In this document: one piece after another, positions 1-12,700 of the stretch | Position numbering within the stretch: position 1 is the stretch's first letter | Layout of the letters: every line of letters starts with the position of its first letter | NCBI RefSeq assembly: GCF_964355755.1 | Contig: NC_092673.1 | Location: 33,305,648-33,369,647, forward strand | Reading direction: 5' to 3' | Source of the DNA: Antedon mediterranea | Taxonomy: Eukaryota > Echinodermata > Crinoidea > Comatulida > Antedonidae | DNA length: 64,000 nt | Notes under the pieces: generated by a model | Databases searched by the model: none | Seen by the model: the letters and a program-made list of their open reading frames with translations, nothing else | Told to the model about the DNA's origin: nothing | Translations under genes and position numbers: made by a program

Positions 1-630
1 GTTTGATTTAGTTCGCTTTTGGGAATCCTGTCTCTCTCTATTGTTTGTTATTTTTTGTTATAATTATGTGAGACAAAATAAATGAAATGAAAAAAAAAAA
101 AAAAAAAATTCATTTTTCCACTATTCCTCATACATGTAAATAATAATTATATACAAATATACAATTTTTCAAATTTGAACTTCCAGGCTCGCGGCGGGCT
201 ACAGTACTTTAGTTTACTTTTTCCATCCATTGCCAATTGTTTTTGTATTTTACTTTATTGTTTTGGCTAAATAAATGAATGTATTGGAGAAGTTGCCTAT
301 GGAAGTTGGAAACAGATCAACCCTTAGTCTGCATTACTCTCTAATATAAGGGGTTTAAATGAGTTGTTCCCCATAAATTGTCCTGATGGTGAAACTTTAT
401 AAGTTCAAAATGTTATATCCATATTCAATTCACAATCAATTTTAATTTGTATATAATTTATTTTAATGAGTTTTATCATTTAAAAAACTTTTCAAAAATA
501 GTTAATATCTTTTGAAATGAAATACCTCAAACAATAGGTGTTATTTTAAGCCACTGAATGCTTTAGAGCACATTTTTTTATAACAAGGCATTATAATATG
601 ATATGATTATTATATATAACAGATACTTAC
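1..630 (-). other. Start of intron 26, running out of the window
   Basis: AT-rich sequence with a 17-base A run near 91-107. No exon recognised on either strand. Confidence 0.6.
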
Positions 631-795
631 AGGCATCATGAGAGTTATCGTGTTGATTGCAATCAGTGCCATGATAAAATATTCAAAGGGGGATGACACA
701 ACAAACGTCCACACTTTAAATTGAAACTTTGTCTGATCCTTTGGCATAAATCTGTCTACAGGTTTTGCAGTAATGCAAAATTCTATGCATTGTTT
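631..795 (-). CDS. Cav2: Cav2 exon 26: III-IV linker and IVS1 (last exon in window)
   Basis: Encodes [40 protein letters not shown] and [15 protein letters not shown]. The CIEF-I-AKP motif separates Cav2 from Cav1. Acceptor TATTTCAG, donor GTAAGT at 630-625. The next exon (IVS2) lies left of the window. Confidence 0.94.
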
Positions 796-3700
796 CTGAA
801 ATACAACATTTATTTGGCAATTGTAACAAAATACTGTGGTTTGGTGGTTATGATGCTTGGCTACCAATCTAAGGGTCCTGGGTTCAAGTCCTGTCATATG
901 TCAGGGTTTTTTCTCATGACAATTTACAACTCCACTCCCAAAGACTTAATAATAAGTCTTTGTTTATGTAGAGCATCTTGTGTATATGTTTGTCTTGTAA
1001 AATTTTAAATAGTTTATCCATCCTGTAATTGGCGCGTTACTCGCTGTTGGATGAGTATGAAATAAATAAAATAATAATAATATTAATAATCAGTAGTGGG
1101 ATGGGCAAAATCTTAAAGACCGGTTTTGACTGTGGACGATAAACGGCAATAATAGAAAAACATTTTTCTTACAGAAAACAAAGGATTTCTAGTTTCGCAG
1201 AAAAAGGTATAAATTTTATTTGAGGCTTAGGAGTGAAGCTGAAAGAGTTACAATTCTGCACTAGGTCAGGATTGAACCCTGGACCTAGGGTTGGAAGACA
1301 AGCATGTTAACCACCATACCATTATTAAAGCATAACCTGCATTTACGCCGTCTTTGATGAAAATAATAATTTTTTCGCAAGTAGTTTCAATGTAGTTAGT
1401 ACTAAAGTACGAAATTACGTCAGCGTAGGGCAAACTTCTGACCAATTAAATAATGAGCCTTAATCTAAAGATAATTTATCTCACCTGGTTCTTATCTATA
1501 TCACCATCTTCATACTGCGCGTCTCCCTGTTCCTGAAATGTAATGATGATGAGGGCAACGAAAATGTTCAAGAAAAAGAACGGAAAAATAATGAAGTACA
1601 CTACATAGTATATGGCCATCTGTGTACGTGAGTAAGGTGAAGGTCCCTGGCCCTCCACTGTGGCATCCATTGAGTATTTTAAAATGCTGGAAAAAAAAGA
1701 AGACAATTTTAACACATAAAAAAAAAGCATATACACCAATTAATGAGAGGAAATGTAGTCTGTGAATTGTATTAAAGATGAAATACACGCCAGTACATTG
1801 TTTTTAACAAGTCATTTTTAACATATTTATTTTTACATGAATACAGTTTTTTATTCCCTTCAACTTGGTAAAAGAGAAAAAAAAATGAGGTTCGGAGGTG
1901 AGGAGTCTGTTTAAAGTAGTTATTTTTATTTGATGTTTTTTATACATTTCTATTTTTAATCCGTGCCTATTTATAATTGTTATTTTATATTATTTTATTC
2001 ACTCATAAGCCAGAATTGCAAGAGTTTGATAAATAAATAAATACATATATGTCTAAAGAGATTTAATATTTTGTCTTGTTTTCTTTTAATGCTTAGAAGA
2101 AATCTTCCACTGTGTAGACCTTTTATTTTTTTTGTGCCTGTGTGTTGTTTAACTATAGTTGCATTACTAATTGGTCAACTTGGTCATATCACTACCATAT
2201 TTGAGCATATTACTACCATATTTGGGTAATTTCAACTTACTCAGGCCACCCTTCTCCTGTGGAAACTGTAAATAACGTTAGCATCGATGCGATAACATTG
2301 TCATAATGAAAATCGCGCTTTTCCCAAACTCGTGCCTCAACACTAGTAATCTCATCACCTTCATATCTGAAAAAATTTCCCCTGAAAAAAAAATATAGAT
2401 ATAGATTACAATAAGAGATATGTGTTAGTGCAATGTAATTGTCCTCATTGATGCGTGTTGTATTCTCTTCAGTATTAACACAATACAGTAACCCCTCATT
2501 GAGCCCATCCTCATTCAGAGGAGACGTCTATTAAGGCCAATTTACACAGACGAGTGGTAATGGTAATAAAAATATAGAATCCATGTTAATTGTTATTCCT
2601 GATGAACTCTTACAGATGGACACTTACACACAACACGGAGCAGCTGAGAGGTTTCTGCTCAGGATAGATTCAGATTCTATGTGGGACAAGCTTTATGGTT
2701 TTCCGCATATCGTTACCGCTCGCTGTGTAAATTGGCTTTTTAAAGACACTTTTCCATGAAATCAACAAGGGGTAATATATAACACACCTTATTAAAGGAA
2801 ATCTTTGTTGGGTCCTGAAAGTGTCTTCTTAAAAGTGTTTGTAAAAAACAATCTCAATTTAAATTCACCTTTTGATTTAGCTTTCTCTTCATTAATTTGT
2901 ATTTTTATTTTATTTTTAAGTAATTTCAATCTACTAAATCGGCAAAAAAAATACAACCTCTCTAAAGTATACAAGTTGTGTTTTGACACTCCATATCCTG
3001 GACACACATAAGTACGAAAGAAAGGGGTGAGGAGAGAGAGACGAAAGGAAAGGTGTGGATATTTTGTATAGAAATTGTCAGTTTCCATTGATTAGGAATA
3101 AACTTACATGCAATCTGGTTCTGTCACTTTAGACATGTCGGTACAATAATTAAATCGCCCCTTTAAAAGTTGAACACCTATGACCGCGAAGATGAACATG
3201 AACAGGAAGTAAACGATGGCGATGTTTACAACGTTTTTGACTGAATGTACTACGCAGTCGAATACAGCCTAAAATGATAAGAAAAAAATGTCAGTAATAT
3301 TGATTTTCAATCAAGTAGAACACACAGACTTGTATCTAGCCACAAATCAAACACATTGCTCGATCCATGGTTGTGGTGGTAGAAAAGTCTTTTCGGATAA
3401 GTACTACTACTACTGTATAAACCATGGTCCAGTGTACACATCTGGCTCATGTGCAATTTAAAGAACCCAGTACATCTTTCGAGGTGAGTAGGAGGTTACC
3501 CCGGTGTACTAGTATATACACAGCCAATGTCACACACACACACACTTATAACTCATCATGAGAGCCCCTTGATTGTCAGCATACGCTGTTTAGGGTCACC
3601 CTCTATAAATAAGGTTAAATAAAAATATAAAAAAAAACATTATATATAATCAGTTAAGACAATTTCTCCTGATATATAAAAAAAAAATGCTGAAATAAAC

Positions 3701-6700
3701 ACATGAAAATGAGGTACCTTTAGTTTTGGTATTCTTTTGATGGTTTTCAGAGGACGCAATACTCTCAACACACGGAGACATTTAATAGTACTTAGGTCTC
3801 CACTACCTTCACCCCCAGAGCTACAAAATGAAAAAATCAAATGAACATATATTTTTTATATAATTTACATACTGTGTAACCAAGCGGGTATAATCTGACT
3901 TTTAGTAAGCCCTGTTTACACTTGCACTTGTTGATCCTGTAGGGTATAAGTTTTAGTAAGTCCTGTTTACACTTGTTGATCCTGTACCGCTCAACATTCA
4001 ATGACTAGTGAATGAATATGAACCAATAGGTGAAATGCATACATTAATTTGCAACAACACATTGTAAAGTGGGCACCAATTACACATGTCATGGCCATGC
4101 TAGTTTGTGCCATTGATTAAATGGCATTTACACTAGACCAGTAGTGAAAGTGCCTATAAAGAGGTCTAACTAATGAACATTTCTTGGCCAAGCATACCTA
4201 GCAAGCAGGCAAATTTTCATCTACTAAGCTATGCTTAAAGGTGCCCATATAGACATGGTGATGTCATATCACTAGTAAATTTGGGCATATTACTACCATA
4301 TTTGGGCTTATCACAATTTCTTTGTCAAACTAGTTTGATAGTGTAGACAGAGATTAAGATTAAAATACTTACGTTGAATTAACACCAAATGCCACAAGGG
4401 CACAGATGACAACCGTAGCATCTAGAATGTTCCATATATCTCTGATATATGCACCAGGGTGCAATATCAGGCCCATATCCACTATCTTCATAATTAACTC
4501 AATTGTGAAGATTCCCGTGAAGAGATAATCAAGGTAATTTAATACCTAAAAGAAACAAGCAATAAACATTTTAAATTTAAAATTAGGGTTAGTTAGTTAA
4601 TTTAGACACAGAAACAAATAATGTGTTAAAACAATATTGATGAGGTGTCCTTTTTTCTCCCAATGTATTGTTCTAAATACAAGCAAGCACTCAGTCAAAC
4701 TCAACCGTTCTTTTCAGAACTACATACGTGGTATACCGCAAAAATTATATACATTCAGTCATTTTCACCAAACATCAGAACAAAACAGGTGCATTGTGGG
4801 ATAATAAATTTCTTTCTAACCAATCATTGTTTGCAAACTTCTATTTTTGTTATGGACCATGGTGACAATTGGCTAGCAATGGCTATGACTGAGCGCTTAC
4901 TGGCTAAACCTAGGATCCCCGAACTCAAGGCCAGAGCTGGGCCGGAAGGTAATGGCTATGAGCGCTTACTGGCTAAACCTAGGAGCCTCGAACTCAAGGC
5001 CAGAGCTGGGCCTGAAGGCAATAGCTACGAGCGCTTACTGGCTAAACCTAGGAGCCCCGAACTCAAGGCCAGAGCTGGGCCGGAAGCCCCAGAGCTGTTC
5101 TCATATCAGAGGGCCCCTTAGATTGCCGAAACCAGGGGCTTTCAGCCTCTGCGTTACGCCACTAATTGCATAGCAGAAATATTGAAAAACTTGCTTTGTT
5201 TCGTTCACTTTCTGTGTTGACCGGATCTTCTGCTGCTAACGCTATACTACTAAGACCAATTACAATCATGATGGTGATATCAAACCATCTGTTTATTACG
5301 CATTTGTGGACCAGCACACGGAAGCTGTAAACATAAAATAATAAATAAATATAAAAGAGTTTATGTTATGTATAAATTTTCTTACACCATTTTTAATAAC
5401 GGTTGGAGCTAATTTAAACCGGCAAATCATACTGGCAAAACCTGCATCGGAAGACCACAGAAGATATAAAAAGAAAAGAATGAGTCTTAGAGTTTTTAAC
5501 TTACGGATTTGTTGAACTGAAAATGAACAAGGAACTGAATGGGACAATTGCTTTTGGAACCCCTTCTTCTTCCTCCTCCTCTCCTTCTGGAGCTAAAAAA
5601 ATTATAAAAAAAATCAATTAGGTCAAAGGTTAAATGTGAACAGCTTTCAATTACACAGATTCTATGCACTACTGTTTCTCACAATGTCTGATGAATATTT
5701 TTGTATTAAAACACAATTCGACTTTAAACAACATATTTATGAAGCAGCAAAAATTAATATAAAATATATTAAGTAAATAGAAATAATAATTTTTTATAAT
5801 TTTTCGAATATAACATAATATTGGTTATCTAACTACAAATAATTGAAAGATAAAACAACAAAATCAACACTGTAGAAAAAAAACACAGTATATTTCAAAG
5901 TACAACATTCATACTAATTAATAACATTCATATCGACCTTTCGTTTTCACGAAAATAAAAGGGCAAATGTCAAAACACAAAATAACCTACTATATTTTGT
6001 AGGTATACCTAGTACCTAGATTAAGCACACACAGTTCATACCTTACATACTGGGTTCATTTCCATATATAATTACAATGGTTCGCATAAGTCTACTGTAC
6101 ATGTATACCTATCAATACATATCACCAGGGGCGGATTCAATGCGTGCGCGTACTGCCCCTTTGACAGACAAAAAAAACTACTTTTTTGATATCCTCTCTT
6201 TTAATGTTAGCACTCCTTCATTCGGTAAATCTAAGATCTGCCATTGACTGTCCAAGTTATAGTTGATGTCTGTGGGTTAAGAATCTATACTAACTAACTA
6301 TATTGCTCTATGGTCTAATGGTATTTTACACGCTTTGAATTCAAAAGGAATGATTTAATCCTAACAAAGTCATTCATTTTACACCAAAAAATTACTAGAC
6401 ATTTTAAATCGGAGTTTCTTTTTCGATTTAACTACATCATTTCTGATTATTGTATACTACTTATTTCAAATGTATTAAAATATTTCACCAGAATAGGAAA
6501 CAAAACTAGAAAACCTTCTTCTTCAGGATCTTTCGTCTTCTTCTTTATAGAACATTCACAATGACACGAACAAACCCAAGGACATTCACATTGGGGATAG
6601 GAACAAGGAAAATGAATTCCATTCACGTTAAGATGGTCATAGTATCTCTTTAACCGGACTTTCCACGTAGCGGTATCCGATTCTATTTCTTCTTCTAATT

Positions 6701-9700
6701 CTTTTAAAACAAAAATCATAGTTACAAATACACAGAAACAAAAACAAACTAAACTGTTAACTATCCCAAATAGGGCAACCTCGGGCTGGCAGAAAATGCC
6801 TGGCTTTGATGATTAAGAAAAAACACTTTGGTTTAAAAAAAAATAAATTTTCAGAGATTTTGTTAATACTATAGTCTAAATATTATTATTTTTTATTTTC
6901 GTAATTTCTTTATGTTTCAATGACAGAAATACAATTTTTATTTTTAGGATATTAAAATATTAATCAAAGGAACATTAATTCTTTATTATTGTTTTTTTTA
7001 TATCGTATTTTGAGATTATTTCCATATATTAATTATAACAATATTCAAGAATGAATTTTGTCATTAAGATTTAGAATAACATCACAATTAGATATTAATT
7101 TATTCTTTTTCTTAGTATAGTTTGGAAATTCAATTTTCTAATTGATTAAAAAAATTCAAAAGGAAATTATAAGGATGGTGTTTTCAAAATATAATCTAAA
7201 TGGCAAAGTGAAATTAAATAATCATTATTTTTCTATTAATTTGGGGTAATTCCCTTTAAAATAAATCTCAATTTAACAAAGATTTAAAAAAAGTGATTCC
7301 ATCTCATGCAGATGGTGGAAAAATTAAGTAATACAATTTTCATTTCAATGTTAGTTATTAATAATACATTAAGCATAGAAATACACCAAATCCATGATGT
7401 AAAGTGATTGAGAGAAAAGTAAATAAAAATGTCAGTGATGAAGAAATATTAAGTGCTTAAAATATCAGAGGGTATTAAATAATTTGCATTTAGAAAAATT
7501 GAGTATTAAAAATGTCTGTTTGACTATCGTCAGTGTCAGTATTTTAAATAATATGGCATGAATTCCCAATGTTAGTTTTTAATTTAGTATAGAAAATGAT
7601 AAACATGCCATGAAATGTGATTGAGAAAGTGTATATAAATATCATGTAAGAAATAAATAGTGCTAAAGAATATTTAAAAAATCAAAATTTATTTTAAAAG
7701 TAAAGACAATATAATCAGGGATGTGCCTAAATTCGGGGGGGGGGGGGGGGTCTACTTAGGACTAAATATTTCCGCCTGGCACCAATTTTCTTTTATAGCT
7801 GAAGCTGAATCACCGATTCAACTTTTTTTTTTTTTAAACCATATTTAATGAGGGTGATCCATCCAGCTGTTGCTGATCATTAGGGACCCTCAGAGGTTCA
7901 CAAGACAAACATATACACAAGATGCTCTACATAAACAAAGTCTTATTACAAGTCTTTAGGAGTGGGGTAATTTGGTCCTTAGAAAAAATCCTGACATGTG
8001 ACGGGCTTGAACCCAGGACCCTTGGAGTGGTAGACAAGCATCATAACCACCAAGCCACAACTCCACTCCAAATTGCAAATATATCCTGGAATTCGCTTGA
8101 CCAACTATACTACATTACGCCCTCAATCATTTATATTCTTCTGTGATATTTTTGGCGATAGTTAGCACAATGTTTTCTGTAGTGTGAAAAGGCCATTAGA
8201 CGATACAGCAAGAGGTGAGGTTGTTCATCCCAAAATTTAAAAAAAATCAAATGTATTTATTACTGTACAATGCCCCAATGATTTAAATTAATAAACATTG
8301 CCCAAAGGCGAAAAAAACTAAACCGGTCTCAACCAGTTCGGATCTCATCTAAACAGGTTATGAACATACCAGGAATTAACACAATCGTCTCTCTCCAGTA
8401 TCACATACAGTACATGAAAAATGATATCTTAAAACTATCGTTAGTATTACCACTACTGTACTATGAAACCATTGTCACATGATGACTAACCATGTTATAG
8501 AATGACCAACACATACTTTCAAAAAAGCTTGACACTCAAAATCTAAAGACGTATGGATGAAAAATTTACGAGCCTTTGTTCAAATTTTAAATCACTAAAT
8601 TTAAGCAAAATTTAGATTTTACTTTGAATCATAAAAAAGAAAAAACCTTAAAACAAACAAGAATTTACACAATGAATAAAGAATCAGTAAAAGAACAGTT
8701 GATTAGTAAATCTAGTATACCTTTATACCCATGTGCAATATTTTATAATGCATAGTCAGCGTGCCATAGTTTAAATTACCAGTGCATAATGTTCACCAGT
8801 GCATTTGTGTGTTAAACTAAACCAAATGGCATGTACCATTATCAATAAAGGTATAACATACCAACAATATGGAACTGAATCATTGTGATATTATTAAAAC
8901 AATTAATAGTAGAAATACATTTTTATACTATTGCTAATTGATTATTAAATAAATTAAAGTAGGATAAACCTCAGAATATCAGATCAGAATATAAATTTAT
9001 ATTTAATTTATATTTATTAAATCAAAATTATTGTTGATGCAAATGTTCGGATTATGCAAATTATATCAGAAGATTTCATTTCCTTTTTTATAGTGAATTT
9101 TTTAATAATTCCCAAAACCAATAGTTTCTACTTCATAATTCACTAATATTTGATTCAGTTCCAGATTGACATTTATTCAACCTTCTGATTGTTGCATTTC
9201 GACTACGAAAGCAATAGAGCATGACAAACATTTGAGCACGCTCAGAAGCCCATACTGACTTCAGGACCAGATGGTGATAGCTTTTGGGACTACAGAAATT
9301 GCATTAGTCAAAAGAAGAGAACCTTGTTTATGATTAATTGCTTTCGTAGTCGTGATTGTCGAATAAAGAAATGAAATGAAATGTCATATAGTTTAGCTTG
9401 TTACAATCAAACTAAACATGTAAGTTATGCTTAGATTTGCCTACCTCCTTCAGCCTTTTTATTTACGTCATTCGACTTCCCCTCTTCACTGTAAAACAAA
9501 AAATTATATAACAATATTTAATATTGATCAAACATAATACGAAGCAAAATTATACTGATGTTTTGGTTGATAGACTTCAGATAAAAACAGGAGGCTTCCT
9601 TGATGCAGTATCCAACACAATTTACAAACATAAAGAAATCAGAAGCCATAACCATAATGCCTGTGAGAGTTGAACATATGGCCTTCTAACTGGCCTAGAA

Positions 9701-12700
9701 AGGGTCAATTGAAGGACCTAGGGCCTAGCACGAGGTGAATGCATGGCCTACAGATTGGCCTAGAAAGAGTTAATATTGCAGGGCTTGACTATCCTAGAAG
9801 GATTTAAATAAATGGGCTTCCAACTGCCTTAGAAAGAGTTAATTCTAGGGGCTTCTTATTAACCAAGCAAGAGCTAGACTTACATGGCAAGTTGTCCTGT
9901 ATCAGGGTTTGGTGATCCCTTTCTGCTCATACTTGGTGTCTGTTGAACTAACGCTTCCATCTCTCGATTGATTTTATCCTGTTTCTCTGCGTTCTCTAGC
10001 TCTTCCAATCTGGAGAGCTCTTGAGCATTGGCTAAGTTATCCACGGCAATGGCAAGGAAGACATTCAACAGAGTATCTGAAGATCAGCGGCTAAGGAAAA
10101 CTTTATTTTTCATTATTTCATTCAATATGGCAGCAACAACGAGAAATAGTCTGGAGACTGGGAATTGAATGCTGGAGCCTGGGAATTGAATGCTGGAACC
10201 TGGGAATTGAATGCTAGACCCTGGGAATTGAATGCTAGGCCATGGGAAATTAATGTTAGACCCTGGGGATTGATTGCTAAACACCGGGAATTGAAATACT
10301 AGACCCTGGGAATTGAATGCTAGACCCTGGGAATTGAATACTGGACCCTGGGAATTAAATGCTGGAGCCTGGGGATTGAATGCTGGAGCCTGGGGATTGA
10401 ATGTTACATCCTCGCACTATTCAAGCAAGAGTTGAACTTGGCCTTGCAATGTTTAAAAAGGATACAGTTACCGAAGAGCACCAAAATGATAAAATAAATG
10501 CTAGCCCACATGCCAGATGGTACACCACCTTGTGAGACGATGCCGTTGTACATAACAGCATTCCAATCTTCCCCTGTCAAGATCTGGAATAAATCAAACA
10601 ATTGAATACCAAATTTAAAGAAATCACTGTAGCTTTGTAAAAAAAAATAACTAAAAGTAAGAAATTTAAGGGAATTCTTCAAAATGGTAAATCTACACAT
10701 CATTTGAAAGACTGTATGTCTGAGGGAGACAATCATTGATAAACTACATTGCGAAAAGGGTTATGATCCTTTAAGGCCAGAATATTGTTATCAAAGTCAA
10801 TAGACCAGCACAAGGTTAGGATTATACTCTGGTACTAGGTTGGGATTGAACCTTTAACCTTGGAATTATAAGGAAGGCAGGCAAGCAATCTACCACTACC
10901 TTTCTTTGAAATCTTACCTGGAATACAGTCATGAGAGCTATGGGGAATGTGTCAAAGTTGCTGGATGGTTTATCCTCATTAGGATTAATTGTATTGAAGC
11001 TAAAACAATAAAAAAACAATCATGTACAACTAGAGAATTTACTAATAATAATAATACACAATGTTACTACATTTTTTTCAGATTATGTTAAATTAAAGAA
11101 ATGATTCTACGTCAATTTCACAATTTCAAACTGAACTAAAAACATGTTATCACTATTGACTATATTCAAACAAGGTTAGAATTAGTCAATAATACTATTC
11201 ACAAAACACCTATTCTAATTGTTCTTTATAGATCAATAACGGCTAATCTTATATGATCAATACCAATCAATAATCTTCTAATAATTGTTGTTTAATTTTA
11301 ATATCATGACACAATGAAACATTGTAATGAATCATTTGTTTTGAAATACTTATACGTAAACATACTGATACATACATACATTTAATACATTTATTTTTTA
11401 AATATTAATCATATTCGGCTGTCTATTTCCAGCAAATCTATCTACTAATTTGACTGCTGTAAAGGACCAGATAATATACACATCAAATTTGTTTTATTTA
11501 GATAAATTTGCAATGAAGTAGAGTACAAAAAACAGAATACGACGCACGTAGTCTTCCTAAATTTAGAATTTTTCAAGAACACATGAATATATTATCATAA
11601 GTTATATTTCATTATATCGAAAACATGCATGCAATGAATAGGGGAATAAATTAGGTTGGGTTGAATATTGTGACGAGGTACATAAAATTGATGATTATGG
11701 GAAAATTAAAAAAAAAATGAATGAAATAATTTATCATTAAATTCGCTAAGGTAATATTCTAATTTTTAAAAGTATGATGATATTAATTTATTCTCTATTG
11801 TGCATTATGGGAAAATAAAAAAAAAATTTGAATGAAATATTTTATCATTAAATTCGCTAAGGTAATATTCTAATTTTCAAAAGTATGATGATATTAATTT
11901 ATTCTGTATTGTGCATTTTACAATGGATTTACTGTTATTGTTTAAATTGGATGAAAATTTAGATAATTTGTTTTTTTGTATATATATAGTTTGTAAAATA
12001 AAATTGTTGTCATTGGTCAACTCAATTGAATATTGTCCTTGCGTTACGTTCTAGTCGGAACAAATCTTTATAGGGGTTAGCATACAGAAATATTAATTTA
12101 TAATATAAATTTTATATATTCACAGTACACTGTATAACATGCAATACAATTTTCGCATTTTGCAATCCATATAATACACCCCCAATGCCCATTATTATAT
12201 GGTTTGATTGTTAAACACCTTATCAACAGTAAATCTGCTATAATATATGGTTAATTTGTAGTAATATATGATACCCACAAATTAATACTTAATGTATAGA
12301 ATAATGCAATTTTCATATATTTACAGCACCAACGAAAAACATCTTCCGTTTGTTAGCTAATCTCCCAAAATGAATGCACTGAAACTGTATTGACATTTCC
12401 CACAATGCATGTATTTCAAAATATTTCCCACAATCAGGATGTTAACATCTTCCACAATGCACTTTCCAATCACTCAACATTGTTTGTTTGGGGCGCATGG
12501 ATTGCGATAGGCGAGAATTGCTGCAATCGTAACTTTTCAGCTACCGCACACATAATTACCTTCCACCAAACAACTGCATCCCCAGCATAGCAAAGATGAG
12601 AATGAACAGGAAGAGTAGGAACAATAAACTCGCAATGGATCGTAAACTACTGAGTAGGGAGATGACTAAATTCCTTAGAGAGGACCAATAGCTATAGGTG

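Noticed and set aside
4645-5173. 158-codon plus-strand frame
   Set aside because: Its conserved-looking part is the 69-bp tandem repeat within a Cav2 intron; no recognisable protein.
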